Below are positions 9,251-21,484 of a stretch of 64,000 bases of DNA, one piece after another (within the stretch, counting starts at the first letter, position 1; every line of letters begins with the position of its first letter). Location: the NCBI GenBank assembly GCA_035485575.1, contig DATHNW010000019.1, forward strand, positions 1 through 64,000, given 5' to 3'. The stretch comes from DASRHD01 sp035485575. Its GTDB lineage: Bacteria; Verrucomicrobiota; Verrucomicrobiia; Opitutales; Opitutaceae. Below the pieces are notes generated by a model. That model was not told where the DNA came from and did not search any database. It saw nothing but the letters and a program-made list of their open reading frames with translations. Made by a program: the position numbers and the translations under genes.

Positions 9251-11127
9251 AGAAAATCCAAGCCGTCCTTGCGGCCCTGCTTATTGCGTTGTCCGCGGCC
9301 CGGCCCGCGACCGCCGCGGCGGTGCCGTTGACCAACCTCGTGGCCGACAACGCCTCCATGGTGATTTACATCACCGACGCGCCGGCGCTGGTCAAAAACT
9401 GGCCGGGCACGCCCTGGATGAAAATGTGGCATGACGACCAGGTGCAGAAATATTTCGCCCCGCTGCGCGCCCAGCTGAAAATGGACGAGTGGGATGAGCA
9501 TTGCAAAACCGAAACCGGCTGCACGGTGGCCGAACTGCTCGGCTTTGCCACGGGCGAGGCGGTCATTGTCCTGCCCGATCTCAGCGGGATCATTGAGGCG
9601 GCGAAAAACAAGACCGATCCACCGGCGCTGGTTGCCATCGAGGTCGGCGACAACGCCGCCAAGATCGAGAAGCTGGTCGCCGACACCGAGGCCAAGGACA
9701 AGGATAGGAAATACACTGACACGACCGAGGACTTCAACGGCATCACCCTGCACGTGATGGAAAGCACGGCGAAAAGTGAAACCGCGCCGCCGCCGCCCAC
9801 CATCTGGGCGACCGCCGGGGGAATTCTCTACCTGAGCCCGTCCAAGGACTTCCTCGAGCAGACGCTGGTCTCCGCGGGCAAGGGCGGACGCGACGATGCG
9901 CTCGGGAAATCGGACGGCTTCATGGAAGCACGCCACCGCGCCGGCGATGCGCAGATCATTTTCTACGCCAACGTCAAGGCCATGTACCCCGCCGCGCAAA
10001 AATTGCTGGGACAGCAGCAGGCCCCGGGTGCGACCAATCCGATGGCTTTTGACCCCACCACACTTCTGCCCGCGCTCGGCCTTGATGCCATCAACGAGCT
10101 TTTTATTTCCGCTAATGTCGGAGAAACCGCCACCGACCTCAATTTCGGGCTGACTTACAGCGAACGCCGCGGTCTGACCAAGCTCATCTCTTACACCGAC
10201 GGCGCGCCGCCGCAGCCTCCCTTCGTGCCGGCCAAGTGCTTCGCCGTGTCCTCCGCGCGCTTCAGCCTTAAGGCCTTTTACGCCACTCTCGAGGAAACAA
10301 TCGGCAACATCAGCCCGGTTTTTTCCGGCATGTTCCAAGGCTATGTCAAAAACTTCAACCAGCGCCTGGGCATCGACATCAAGCGCGACTTCATCGGCAG
10401 CTTCGGCGACCAGATGATCGTGGCCAATACGCTCAACGAGGCGGCACCGGACGACGCGCCCGTCAATGAGCGCTTCAGCCAGTTTTACGCGTTTTCGATC
10501 GAGGATGCCACCACGCTCACCGCCACCGTCGAGTCCATCAAGCGCGGCTTCTTTGGTGAAAGTGCGGACAAGTTTTTCGAAAAGCGCTCTTATCTCGGCC
10601 ATGACATCTATACCTTTGCCCCACCGCAGCCGCCCGGTCCTGCGGGCGCGCCGCCGCGGGCGGCCCGGCCGGCATTCGCCTACGCGCTGACCGACCACTG
10701 GCTCTTTCTCGGCATTGGCTCCGCCGCATCGGTTGAAAGCGCCTTGCAGGGCCTCGACGGAAAACAGTCCTCCTTTTGGGACAAGGCCGAAGTGAAGCGC
10801 AACGTGCTCGCCGATTTGCCCGACAACGCCTGCGGGTTCAGCTATGTCGATCTCAGCAAGATCATCCCGGTCTATCTCGATCTGGTGGTGCAAGGCATGG
10901 AAAGCAGCCGGAGAGCGGCTGCCGCGCGCAAGCCCAGCCCGGCAGAAGCGCCGCCCGGGGGAAGCGACCAGCCGCCGGCCGAAGCGGACAAGCCTTATGT
11001 CGACGCCAGCGCCAAGCCCGATGCGACCACCCTGGCCAAATACTGGAGCTATTCCCGCAGCTACATTCATCAGGAGGCGGGGGGCCTCTACAGCACGTCA
11101 CGCATCGCCTATCCGAATAATCCGTGA
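9247..11127 (+). CDS. Secreted protein of unknown function (DUF3352-like)
   Basis: A 626-residue protein with a signal peptide (about 1-24, LAALLIALSAARPATAAA), followed by a mixed alpha/beta body. It resembles the family of large secreted proteins that report on or bind something extracytoplasmic (DUF3352-like; weak). Features include ATGEAVIVLPDLSG near residue 100 and a Pro/Ala-rich low-complexity segment at about 460-480 and again near 560-590. No catalytic motif is visible. It is translationally coupled to the protease upstream and to the FG-GAP protein downstream by 4 bp overlaps, suggesting a joint envelope role. Confidence 0.55.
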   Translation: MKKIQAVLAALLIALSAARPATAAAVPLTNLVADNASMVIYITDAPALVKNWPGTPWMKMWHDDQVQKYFAPLRAQLKMDEWDEHCKTETGCTVAELLGFATGEAVIVLPDLSGIIEAAKNKTDPPALVAIEVGDNAAKIEKLVADTEAKDKDRKYTDTTEDFNGITLHVMESTAKSETAPPPPTIWATAGGILYLSPSKDFLEQTLVSAGKGGRDDALGKSDGFMEARHRAGDAQIIFYANVKAMYPAAQKLLGQQQAPGATNPMAFDPTTLLPALGLDAINELFISANVGETATDLNFGLTYSERRGLTKLISYTDGAPPQPPFVPAKCFAVSSARFSLKAFYATLEETIGNISPVFSGMFQGYVKNFNQRLGIDIKRDFIGSFGDQMIVANTLNEAAPDDAPVNERFSQFYAFSIEDATTLTATVESIKRGFFGESADKFFEKRSYLGHDIYTFAPPQPPGPAGAPPRAARPAFAYALTDHWLFLGIGSAASVESALQGLDGKQSSFWDKAEVKRNVLADLPDNACGFSYVDLSKIIPVYLDLVVQGMESSRRAAAARKPSPAEAPPGGSDQPPAEADKPYVDASAKPDATTLAKYWSYSRSYIHQEAGGLYSTSRIAYPNNP

Positions 11128-13445
11128 AACCCAGGCTTTCATTCTTTGCGGCCGCCTTCGCGGCCACCCTCACCACGCTTGCCGCGGCCGACAAGCCGCT
11201 TGTCGAAACCGTCGTGCTCGGCGGTCCCGTGGTTGCCAAGCTCGACTGGAACACGCGCGCGCTCACCCCCGTCGACTTGAACGGCGACGGCCTGACCGAC
11301 CTAGTCGTGCTCAACAACGACCGCGCGCAAATCGACCTGCTTTACCAGTTGAAACCCGGCACGCCGCCGCCGCGCCTGCCGCCGTCCGTCAGCGTCGACC
11401 GCTGGGAGCCGGTGGTGGCCGACGCCCGCTTCAAGAAGGTAAGCCTGACGACCGGCATCACGATGTACGACCTCGCGGTCGGAGATCTCAACGGCGACGG
11501 CCTGCCCGATCTGGTCTACACCGGCGACCCGCAGGGCCTGACCATCCGTTACCAGCAGAAAAACGGCGACTTCACCGAGAAAAAAATCGACGACGCGCCG
11601 GACCCGAGCCAGCTCGTGTCCGGCCTCCAGATCGCGGATCTTAATGGCGACGGCCGGGCTGATCTGGTCATGATCGGGCAGAAGGAGCTGGCCGTTTTTT
11701 ATCAGGACGCCAAGGGGGAGCTCGGTGCGCCCGAGCGCTATCCGCTTTCCGACGAGGGCTGCTATGGCCTGCAGATTTGCGACGTGAACGGCGACGGCCG
11801 GCCCGACCTCGTTTACCTCAGCCCGTCCAATCGCGACCCGCTGCGCGTCCGGCTCCAGTCCGCCGGCGGCGAGTTCGGTCCCGAACAATCCTATCCCATC
11901 AAGGCGCCGCGCAGCACCCTGCAAGTGCTGGCCACCGGCAAGGGCCAGCCCGCGCAATTTGCCTATGCGCAGGATCAGACCGGCCAGATCGTGGTTTTTG
12001 CGCTCGATCCCAAAGGCAATTCCGGCACCGACTCCTTCCCCGTGCCGCGGCCGCGGGTTTTCACGCCGCGCGCCGCCAGCAAAACCGCGGAAAGCTATGC
12101 CTTTGGTGATTTCAACGGCGATGGCCGCGACGACATCGCGGTGAGCGATCCCGAGGGCGCACAAATCTTCATTTATTTCCGCCAGGCCGACGGCGGCTTT
12201 ACCGTCGCGAAAAAATTCCCCTCGTTGTCCGACGGCCGCAGCCTCGCCGCCGGCGACTGGGATGGCAGCGGCCATGCCTCGCTTTTCGTCGCCAGTCCCA
12301 AGGAGCAGGTGGTCGGCCTCGCCGCGCTCACGCCCGAGGGCCGCCTGACGTATCCGCAACCGCTACCGGTGACCGGCAAGCCGTTTGCCCTTGCCGCCGG
12401 CGATCTCGCCGGAACCGGCCGCGCGCAGCTCGTCGTCGCCCGCAGCGACAAGGGCAAATACGCGCTGGAAATCTGGGCGCGCGGGCCGGAAGGCAAGCCG
12501 CAGCTGCTCAAGACCGTGGATCTGCCCGATCAGAAAAGTGATCCCCGGGCCGTGCGCCTGTTCGATGCGAACCAGGACGGCAAACTGGATATTGCGCTTT
12601 TCACGCCGTTCGAGCCGATGCGGCTTTTCCTGCAGGGCGAAAAATTTTCGTTCACCGAGGCCACTACGGCCACCGGCTTCCGCACCGGGCTGGTGGACAG
12701 CCTCGACGCCTCGGCCCTGTCCCTGGCCGACATCAATGGCGACGGCAAATCCGAGATGCTGGTGAGCGGTTCGGGTTTCGCGCGCGAACTCTGCGTCAAG
12801 CCAAGTGGCGAACTCGCGGTGCTCGATCAGTTCAACGCCCGCGATCCGTCGGCCGACATCGGCGGCGCCTTCGCCCTGCCGCCCGCCGCGGCCGGCAAAA
12901 AATCCCCGGTCGTGCTTTACGACCGCCAGGGCCAGACGCTGCAGTTTCTCCGGCCCGACGACCACGGCGTCTATCAATTCGCCCAGGCCATGCCCGTGGG
13001 AAAAATCGACCTGGTGGGCATCGAAACCCGGCACGATCGCAAATCCGGCCGCACAGACGTCTTCATGCTCGGCAAGGACCGCTTCTGGTGGTTGCCCATC
13101 GGCCAGCCCGACTTCACCCTGCGCACCATCGCGACCCACACGACGGACCTGCCCGACATCTCCTACAGCGACGTCGTGGCGGGCGACCTCAACAATGACG
13201 GCCGGCTTGACCTGGCCTGCATCGATCCGGATAAAAATCTCATCGAAGTGCTGAGCCGTGATCCCGCCGGAGTCTGGCAGAGCCGGCTGCATTTCAAGGT
13301 CTTCGAAAAGGACGCGCACTACCAGGGCCGGCGCGGCTCGCCCGAGGAGCCCCGTGAAACCGTCATTTCCGACGTCACCGGTGACGGCAAGGCCGATCTC
13401 ATCCTGCTCGTGCACGACCGCGTGCTGGTGTATCCGCAGCAGTGA
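11124..13445 (+). CDS. Secreted FG-GAP/VCBS repeat protein
   Basis: A 773-residue exported protein with a signal peptide (LSFFAAAFAATLTTLAAA) and at least seven Ca-binding FG-GAP/VCBS-type repeats, with signatures DLNGDGLTDLVV, DLNGDGLPDLVY, DLNGDGRADLVM, DVNGDGRPDLVY, DFNGDGRDDIAV, DINGDGKSEML and DLNNDGRLDLAC. Such repeats fold as an integrin-like beta propeller and serve binding rather than catalysis. The start is GTG at 11124 in a GTGA overlap with the previous stop. It converges on mutS with only 18 bp between the stops. Confidence 0.88.
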   Translation: MKPRLSFFAAAFAATLTTLAAADKPLVETVVLGGPVVAKLDWNTRALTPVDLNGDGLTDLVVLNNDRAQIDLLYQLKPGTPPPRLPPSVSVDRWEPVVADARFKKVSLTTGITMYDLAVGDLNGDGLPDLVYTGDPQGLTIRYQQKNGDFTEKKIDDAPDPSQLVSGLQIADLNGDGRADLVMIGQKELAVFYQDAKGELGAPERYPLSDEGCYGLQICDVNGDGRPDLVYLSPSNRDPLRVRLQSAGGEFGPEQSYPIKAPRSTLQVLATGKGQPAQFAYAQDQTGQIVVFALDPKGNSGTDSFPVPRPRVFTPRAASKTAESYAFGDFNGDGRDDIAVSDPEGAQIFIYFRQADGGFTVAKKFPSLSDGRSLAAGDWDGSGHASLFVASPKEQVVGLAALTPEGRLTYPQPLPVTGKPFALAAGDLAGTGRAQLVVARSDKGKYALEIWARGPEGKPQLLKTVDLPDQKSDPRAVRLFDANQDGKLDIALFTPFEPMRLFLQGEKFSFTEATTATGFRTGLVDSLDASALSLADINGDGKSEMLVSGSGFARELCVKPSGELAVLDQFNARDPSADIGGAFALPPAAAGKKSPVVLYDRQGQTLQFLRPDDHGVYQFAQAMPVGKIDLVGIETRHDRKSGRTDVFMLGKDRFWWLPIGQPDFTLRTIATHTTDLPDISYSDVVAGDLNNDGRLDLACIDPDKNLIEVLSRDPAGVWQSRLHFKVFEKDAHYQGRRGSPEEPRETVISDVTGDGKADLILLVHDRVLVYPQQ

Positions 13446-13463
13446 GCCGTCCGTTGCAGCGGC

Positions 13464-16016
<2,553 letters not shown>

Positions 16017-16119
16017 TGGGATGAAAAACTCACGCAAAGACGCCGGGGCGCAAAGAAAAAACAAACCTGACCCGCGGGTTTGGCTTGGCACCCGCGTTCG
16101 TTGGCGCGAGACCAGCCCG

Positions 16120-16890
16120 GTGATTCTCTTCCATCGCGACCTTGGCGGCGAGGGCCATCCGCCGCTCGTCATCTTGCACGGCCTGCTTGGCTCGTCGCGC
16201 AACTGGCAGACCGCCGGCGCGGATCTCGCGCAAAAATTCCATGTTTTCGCACTGGACCTGCGCAACCACGGACGATCGCCGCAAGCAGCTGAAATGACCT
16301 ACGAGGCGATGGCCGGCGACGTGCTGGCGTGGCTCGACGCCCAGGCGCTGCCGCGGGTGACGCTCATGGGCCACAGTCTGGGAGGAAAGACGGCTATGCT
16401 GCTGGCCTGCCGCCATCCGGAGCGTGTGGCCCGGCTCATCGTCGTGGACATCGCCCCGAAGAATTACCCGTCATCGGCTCATGACGCGGAATTCGCCGCG
16501 ATGAACGAACTCGATCTCGCCGGCCTCGGCTCCCGCGCCGGGGCCGAGCAGAAATTCGAAGCGCGCGTATCCGACTGGGCCATGCGCAAATTTCTGGCCA
16601 CCAACCTGGAATCCGGCGCTGACGGCCGCTGGCGCTGGCTGATCAATCTCCCCGTGCTTACGAAGGCCTTGCCGGCGCTGGAAAAAAATTCGCTCAAATC
16701 CAGCGACCGTTACGACGGCCCGGCGCTCTTTGTGGCCGGCGGCAAGTCGCGCTACGTTCAGGCCCGGGACTATGAAGTCATCCGCCGGTATTTCGCCTCG
16801 GCCCGGATCGAAATCATCGCCCAGTCCGGCCACAATCCGCACATGGAGGCACGCACGGCTTTCACGCAGCTGGTCGCAAATGCGAGCTGA
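16120..16890 (+). CDS. Alpha/beta-fold hydrolase (YbfF-like)
   Basis: Putative esterase of about 256 residues. It has the oxyanion segment VILHGLLGSSRNW, the nucleophile elbow GHSLGGKTAML (Ser), and the C-terminal His in QSGHNPHMEA, a full serine hydrolase triad layout. FALDLRNHGRS is typical of the YbfF/esterase branch. No ATG lies in frame near the family start, so GTG 16120 is proposed. The substrate is unknown. It converges on the methyltransferase gene. Confidence 0.85.
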   Translation: MILFHRDLGGEGHPPLVILHGLLGSSRNWQTAGADLAQKFHVFALDLRNHGRSPQAAEMTYEAMAGDVLAWLDAQALPRVTLMGHSLGGKTAMLLACRHPERVARLIVVDIAPKNYPSSAHDAEFAAMNELDLAGLGSRAGAEQKFEARVSDWAMRKFLATNLESGADGRWRWLINLPVLTKALPALEKNSLKSSDRYDGPALFVAGGKSRYVQARDYEVIRRYFASARIEIIAQSGHNPHMEARTAFTQLVANAS

Positions 16891-16927
16891 TGGCCCGCAC
16901 CGCGGGGAACCTCCGCCCCGGCCTGCT

Positions 16928-17584
16928 TCAGGCCTTGGGTAAGCGGCACCGGTAGACAAACGCCGGCAGGGTGTTGCGCCAGATAACCCGGCTCGCGCTG
17001 ACCTCGGAAAAATTCTCCGACAGTGATCGGCGAAAGCTGCGCGACGACGGGAGACACTTGGCGTGAAGATAACTGAAAGTCACAAACATGCCGCCCGGGG
17101 CCAGGCTGCTCACGATCGAGCGAAGAATGCGGCGGCGCAACGACTCGGGCATGCTGCCCCAGGGCAGTCCGCTGATAATGCAGTCCGCTTTTTTGCGTCC
17201 ATGCAGCGCAAGATAGCGGGGGGTTTCCTCCGCCGAATCGTGATAAACATCCAGGCTGGGAAACCGCCGCCGCAAGCCGCGCACCTGCTGTTCGCCACGT
17301 TCAAGCGCGATAAAGGTCGTCCGGTGGCCAATGCGATCGAGGATCAACTGCGTGAATACCCCGGTGCCCGGCCCCAGTTCGACCACGGTTTCCGCTTCCA
17401 GCAGATCGCATTCCTGCAGCATGGCCCGGCCCAGCGCAACCGAGCTGGGAGCAAAGGCGCCGACCCCGAGTGGATCGCGGAGAAAAGCGCTGAAAAAGGC
17501 CAGATGCTCCGCCGTGTTTTTCATAAATCCCGCAAAATCCGGGGGCAGCACGGAGCGGCCGGGGGTCGTGTCGTCACCATGCAT
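16928..17584 (-). CDS. SAM-dependent methyltransferase, phospholipid N-methyltransferase-like
   Basis: A 218-residue class I methyltransferase. It has the SAM motif I VVELGPGTGVFTQLIL and later the LPWGSMPESLRR segment seen in PmtA-type phosphatidylethanolamine N-methyltransferases, plus an N-terminal FFSAFLRDPLGVGAFAPSS typical of that group. If correct it would methylate membrane lipid head groups or a similar substrate. Two possible starts exist (17584 ATG, and 17626 giving 14 more residues). It stands alone between the hydrolase and holB. Confidence 0.7.
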   Translation of the reverse strand: MHGDDTTPGRSVLPPDFAGFMKNTAEHLAFFSAFLRDPLGVGAFAPSSVALGRAMLQECDLLEAETVVELGPGTGVFTQLILDRIGHRTTFIALERGEQQVRGLRRRFPSLDVYHDSAEETPRYLALHGRKKADCIISGLPWGSMPESLRRRILRSIVSSLAPGGMFVTFSYLHAKCLPSSRSFRRSLSENFSEVSASRVIWRNTLPAFVYRCRLPKA

Positions 17585-17679
17585 GCTTCTATGATAAAAA
17601 TGATACGGAAATAGACGCCATGACAAATTTTATTTAAAATGCAGCGGCACCGAAGGCCAAAAGGGGAGCGAGACTTTAG

Positions 17680-18639
17680 TCATCTCCGTGTCCAGAGCCG
17701 CAGCGACGCGAGAAAAAACTCCTCCAGCGCGGCGGATTCATTGAGGTTGAGACGCAGCAGCCCGGCCGCATGCTCAAGATTTTCGACCGCGGCGGTGAGC
17801 GCCCGCCGGCCGGGCCCGGGGTTTTCCGCCATCAATGCGGGCAGGGCAAAGACGCGCGTGGCCGATTCGATTTCGGCAAAAAGACGGGCGCGCAGGCCGT
17901 TGGCAAGGCCCGTTTCGATGGCCACCTGCTCGTCCTCGTCAAGATCGGGCGGAAGTTTTTCCTTTTGCACGGCCAGGGCCGCGGCCGTGGCGTCATCGAG
18001 GATTTTTCCGAAGCGGGCCAGCAGGCCGTAAAGCGTGAGGATGTGGCCGGATGCGGCGCGCTTGTCGGTGACGCCTTCAGAAAGGCGGCCCAGCCAGGCG
18101 CGGTAGTCTTCAATCCAGGCATTCCAGCCTTCGGCCGTGAGCGGAGTCGCGGCGGCCGGAAAGCGGAAGTGCAGCATGCGGCTGCGGATCGTGGGCAGCA
18201 GCGCATAGGGCCGCGTGGTCAGTAGCAACAGCATCGTATGCCCGGGCGGTTCCTCCAGGGTTTTTAGAAAAATATTGGCGGCAGCGAGGTTGAGGCGGTC
18301 GGCCTCATGGAGAATGGCCACCTTGCGCGGTGCGACGGCGGGCGAGACCTGCACCTTGGTGATCAGACCGCGCATGGCCTCGGCGGAAATCTGGCGCATC
18401 TTGCCGGCGGGGCGCAATTCGAAGCAGTCCGGATGCTGGGCGGGCGGAAACTTCGCGGCCGCGTCCTTGGCATTCAGCAGGCGGTCGGCGATGGCATGGG
18501 CAATGGCGACGAGCGTGTCGTGGTCGTCGCCGTGCAGGAGCAGGCTGTGCGCGAGACGCTGGCGCTCAAGGGCGCGCTCGATGACCGTGATGGCGGGCGT
18601 GCCGGCGAGGGCAGGGGGCCAGGCGACCGGGGTTGTCAT
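17680..18639 (-). CDS. holB: DNA polymerase III subunit delta prime-like (clamp loader)
   Basis: Clamp-loader AAA+ subunit of 319 residues. Residues about 1-190 show the delta-prime pattern: RLAHSLLLHGDD in place of Walker A, VAILHEADRLNLAAANIFLKTLEEPP (sensor-side Walker B region) and TTRPYALLPTIRSRML. The Walker A lysine motif and the zinc-binding cysteines of DnaX-type subunits are absent, as expected of an ATP-inactive delta prime. The C-terminal collar region diverges. It lies 21 bp downstream of tmk on the same strand, the common tmk-holB arrangement. Confidence 0.85.
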   Translation of the reverse strand: MTTPVAWPPALAGTPAITVIERALERQRLAHSLLLHGDDHDTLVAIAHAIADRLLNAKDAAAKFPPAQHPDCFELRPAGKMRQISAEAMRGLITKVQVSPAVAPRKVAILHEADRLNLAAANIFLKTLEEPPGHTMLLLLTTRPYALLPTIRSRMLHFRFPAAATPLTAEGWNAWIEDYRAWLGRLSEGVTDKRAASGHILTLYGLLARFGKILDDATAAALAVQKEKLPPDLDEDEQVAIETGLANGLRARLFAEIESATRVFALPALMAENPGPGRRALTAAVENLEHAAGLLRLNLNESAALEEFFLASLRLWTRR

Positions 18640-18660
18640 CGCTTCGTTGGCGCTCGCCGC

Positions 18661-19332
18661 TCAAAGCTTGCCGGTACGCTTGAGGCCGGGCACGCGGTCG
18701 GTGACCGCCGTCCAGATTTTTTTCTCCAGCGCGTTCTCCTTGAGCTTGCCGTCGACGACGATGAACCGCTTGGGGAGGCCCTTGGCGAGGACGAGGTAGC
18801 CATTGCGCACCTTTTTGTAGAAATCCAGGTTCTCGCGCTCCATGCGGTCGGGCAGGTCACTGGCCCGCTGACGGATGCGCGCCAGGCCGACTTCGGTGGG
18901 CACGTCGATGACGATGGTGACGTCCGGCATGACGTTGCCGACGGCGAAACGGTTGATCTGGTGCACGGGGTCAAGCGCGAGGTTGCGGCCGATGCCCTGG
19001 TAAACCGTGGATGAATCGAGGAAGCGGTCGCTGAGGACGATTTTGCCCGCGACGAGCGCCGGGACGATGATCTCGCGCACCAGCTGGGCGCGGGCGGCCG
19101 TGAACAGCAGCAGCTCCGTCTCGGCGCACATCTCGTCGCCGCGCGAGTTATGGACAATGATGTTGCGGATCTGTTCGCCGATCTCGGTGCCGCCGGGCTC
19201 GCGCACGGTGACGACCTCGCGCCCCAGCTTCTGGAGGTGCGCGGCGAGGCGGGCGAGCTGCGTGGACTTGCCACTGCCCTCCGAACCCTCGAAGGAGATG
19301 AGTTTGCCAGCGGGTTTTTGTTTCAAAGGCAT
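18661..19332 (-). CDS. tmk: Thymidylate kinase
   Basis: Phosphorylates dTMP to dTDP. The 223-residue P-loop kinase has FEGSEGSGKSTQLARL (Walker A), the DR motif in LSDRFLDSSTVYQGIGR and the TIVIDVPTEVGLARIRQR segment. Length and motif spacing match the family. Transcribed with holB, and divergent from the ExbB-type gene. Confidence 0.95.
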   Translation of the reverse strand: MPLKQKPAGKLISFEGSEGSGKSTQLARLAAHLQKLGREVVTVREPGGTEIGEQIRNIIVHNSRGDEMCAETELLLFTAARAQLVREIIVPALVAGKIVLSDRFLDSSTVYQGIGRNLALDPVHQINRFAVGNVMPDVTIVIDVPTEVGLARIRQRASDLPDRMERENLDFYKKVRNGYLVLAKGLPKRFIVVDGKLKENALEKKIWTAVTDRVPGLKRTGKL

Positions 19333-19430
19333 GGGAAAAGGCTGGGAGAATTATTTCCGGTTGGCGAGGAAGGGTTTTCCATTGATTGCATCGCGCAAAG
19401 TCGCCAACACTCGCGCGAGAATTTTCCGTG

Positions 19431-20117
19431 ATGATCCCTGTTCTTGCTGTCGTCAATATCGTCCAAGTCTTCCTCGGCTGCGATCCCGTCGGCCAGGTCA
19501 TCGTCTGCGGCCTCGCCATTTTCAGCCTGATGGCCTGGACCGTGATGATCGGAAAGCACTTCGAGCTGAAGCGCCTGCGGTCGTTTAATCTCGCATTTGA
19601 GGCACGGCTGCGCGAACAGCGCGCGGTGCTCGACCAGCCGGAGTCGTTCCCCGACCGGCGGATCATTCCCTATGCCGACCTGTTTGCCGACGCCATCGAG
19701 AGCTACTGGCGGGCCACCGCAGTCGGCAAGGAAAAGGGCGAGAACAGCATGCGCGCGCGGCTCGAACACGCCGAGAATGCCCTCCAGCGCGCGCTGGCGA
19801 GGCAGGCGCTGCGCTATGAATCGAGCATGATTTTCCTCGCGACCCTCGTGTCCGGCGCGCCGTTTCTCGGCCTGCTCGGCACGGTGTGGGGCGTGATGAC
19901 GGCCTTCAGTGCGGTCTCGGTGCAGCAGACGGCGAGCATCTCGTCCCTGGCGCCCGGCGTCACGGCCGCGCTGCTCACGACCATCGCCGGCCTCGTCGTG
20001 GCCATTCCCTCGATGTTCGGTTACAATTTCCTGCTGGGAAAAACCAAGCAGCTGGTCACGGAACTGGAAAATTTTGCGAGTTCACTGGCCGACCGCATCG
20101 AACTGGAGGCGAAGTGA
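19431..20117 (+). CDS. ExbB/TolQ-family proton channel
   Basis: Inner-membrane proton-channel subunit that energises TonB or TolA. The 228-residue protein has a first membrane helix near 20-40 (LAIFSLMAWTVMIGKHFEL), a large cytoplasmic loop, and two further helices around TLVSGAPFLGLLGTVWGVMTAF and GVTAALLTTIAGLVVAIPSMF, which carry the family-conserved Pro/Gly/Thr residues. The ATG at 19431 follows an in-frame GTG. First of three genes with 1 and 6 bp gaps (ExbB, ExbD, TonB-like). Confidence 0.9.
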   Translation: MIPVLAVVNIVQVFLGCDPVGQVIVCGLAIFSLMAWTVMIGKHFELKRLRSFNLAFEARLREQRAVLDQPESFPDRRIIPYADLFADAIESYWRATAVGKEKGENSMRARLEHAENALQRALARQALRYESSMIFLATLVSGAPFLGLLGTVWGVMTAFSAVSVQQTASISSLAPGVTAALLTTIAGLVVAIPSMFGYNFLLGKTKQLVTELENFASSLADRIELEAK

Positions 20118-20118
20118 C

Positions 20119-20547
20119 ATGGCGCGCACGTTTCGCAGACCGAAGCAGGCCAACCCCATCGCCGAGCTCAATGTGACGAACCTCATCGACCTGGGGTTCA
20201 CCCTGCTCATCATCTTCATGATCGCCACCCCGCTCATCCAGCAGGACCAGACGATCGCGCTGAATCTACCCAAGGAGGCAAAAAGCGCGCAGACCAAACC
20301 GCCGCCGGACACGGAATTCGTGGCGGTATCCATCGACAAAAACGGCAATTATTACTATGCCGACCGGCCGGTGGGTTTTGCCGAGCTCAAGAATCTGCTC
20401 GGTGCGCTGGCCGCAAAGCCGAAGGAGCCGGTCATCCGCATCCGCGCCGATGGTGCGCTGGCCTGGCAAAAGGTCATCACGCTTGTCGCGGAATTAAAAC
20501 GGCATAACCTGACCAGGATCACGTTCGACACCCAGTCCGCCGATTGA
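20119..20547 (+). CDS. ExbD/TolR-family protein
   Basis: A 142-residue partner of the ExbB-type channel. The N-terminal membrane helix is preceded by the family motif ELNVTNLIDLGFTLLIIFMI, where the membrane aspartate that carries protons is in NLIDLGF. A periplasmic domain follows (VAVSIDKNGNYYYADRPV, IRIRADGALAWQKVITLV). Starts 1 bp after the ExbB stop. Confidence 0.92.
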   Translation: MARTFRRPKQANPIAELNVTNLIDLGFTLLIIFMIATPLIQQDQTIALNLPKEAKSAQTKPPPDTEFVAVSIDKNGNYYYADRPVGFAELKNLLGALAAKPKEPVIRIRADGALAWQKVITLVAELKRHNLTRITFDTQSAD

Positions 20548-20553
20548 CGCGCC

Positions 20554-21426
20554 ATGACCGCACGTTCGCCCAGCGCCTTCGCGTATTCCGCGTTGCTGCA
20601 CGCCAGCGCCGCGGCGATCGTGTTCCTGGTGATGTTTTTCTCGCAGCGGCACGAAGACAAGCCGCCGGTGATCTTCGAGCTGGTGGCAGGCGAGGGGAAC
20701 AATTACGGCGCCACCGAGGCACCAGCCCTGGGTTCATCGGACAGCCAGGTAAAATTCCCGGCGGCCAAGGCAGTGCCTACGCCCGCCCCGCCGGCGCCCA
20801 CGCCCAAAGTTGAATCTGCGCCAATACCGGTCGATACTGTCCCGCCCAAAACGGTACCGGTGCCTAATTTTGCAAAAACGATCAAGCGCATCGAGGATCG
20901 CAAAATCAAAAAGGCCGAAGCGCAGATCAAGGCCCAGCGGGAAGCCGAGGCCAAACGCCTGAGCAAGGAGGAGTTCGACCGCCTGCATAAGCAAGCAGCG
21001 GCCAAAACCGCCTCGGCTCGCACCGTCAATGCGCCGCACGTCGATGCCGAAGGCATCGCCAATGGCGTGGTCGGCGGCTCCACCGCGAACAAGACCGGCG
21101 GGGCGGGCGGCAAGGCACTCACGCGCGAAGCGCAGAGCCTGCTCGACGGCTACATTGCCTTTCTGCGCCAGCAATTGCGCACCGCCTTTGAGGAGGCCAA
21201 GCCGCCGGGCTTGAGCGACCGGCTGGTGGCGATCATTGAATTTCATATCCTGGCCGACGGCACCCTGACCGGTGCGCGCATCGTTCAATCGTCCGGCAGC
21301 GACGAATTCGATCGCGCGGCGCTCGATGCGGTGGCCAAGGTTGCCCCGCTGGGTGCGAGGCCTGATGGCCTCGGAGAGGTGCAAAAGATCCCCTTCCGCA
21401 TGCTCGATGATGACAACGGCGGTTGA
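20554..21426 (+). CDS. TonB/TolA-type energy transducer
   Basis: A 290-residue protein with an N-terminal membrane anchor (YSALLHASAAAIVFLVMFF), a Pro/Lys-rich stretch with an Ala/Lys/Glu coiled region (KKAEAQIKAQREAEAKRL), and a C-terminal TonB/TolA-like domain (IIEFHILADGTLTGARIVQSSG then FDRAALDAVAKVAPLG). With the two genes just upstream it makes a complete energy-transduction set. No tolB or pal follows; a tRNA gene does, so a Tol-Pal versus TonB role cannot be decided. Confidence 0.85.
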   Translation: MTARSPSAFAYSALLHASAAAIVFLVMFFSQRHEDKPPVIFELVAGEGNNYGATEAPALGSSDSQVKFPAAKAVPTPAPPAPTPKVESAPIPVDTVPPKTVPVPNFAKTIKRIEDRKIKKAEAQIKAQREAEAKRLSKEEFDRLHKQAAAKTASARTVNAPHVDAEGIANGVVGGSTANKTGGAGGKALTREAQSLLDGYIAFLRQQLRTAFEEAKPPGLSDRLVAIIEFHILADGTLTGARIVQSSGSDEFDRAALDAVAKVAPLGARPDGLGEVQKIPFRMLDDDNGG

Positions 21427-21484
21427 AAAAGTCCTTGCCTTAAACCGGGCGAGACCTTGATTTTCACCCTTCACAAATTGTAAT

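Noticed and set aside
21457..21484. TTGATT and TGTAAT as promoter of the tRNA gene
   Set aside because: The -10-like box ends directly at the first base of the tRNA, leaving no room for a start site upstream.
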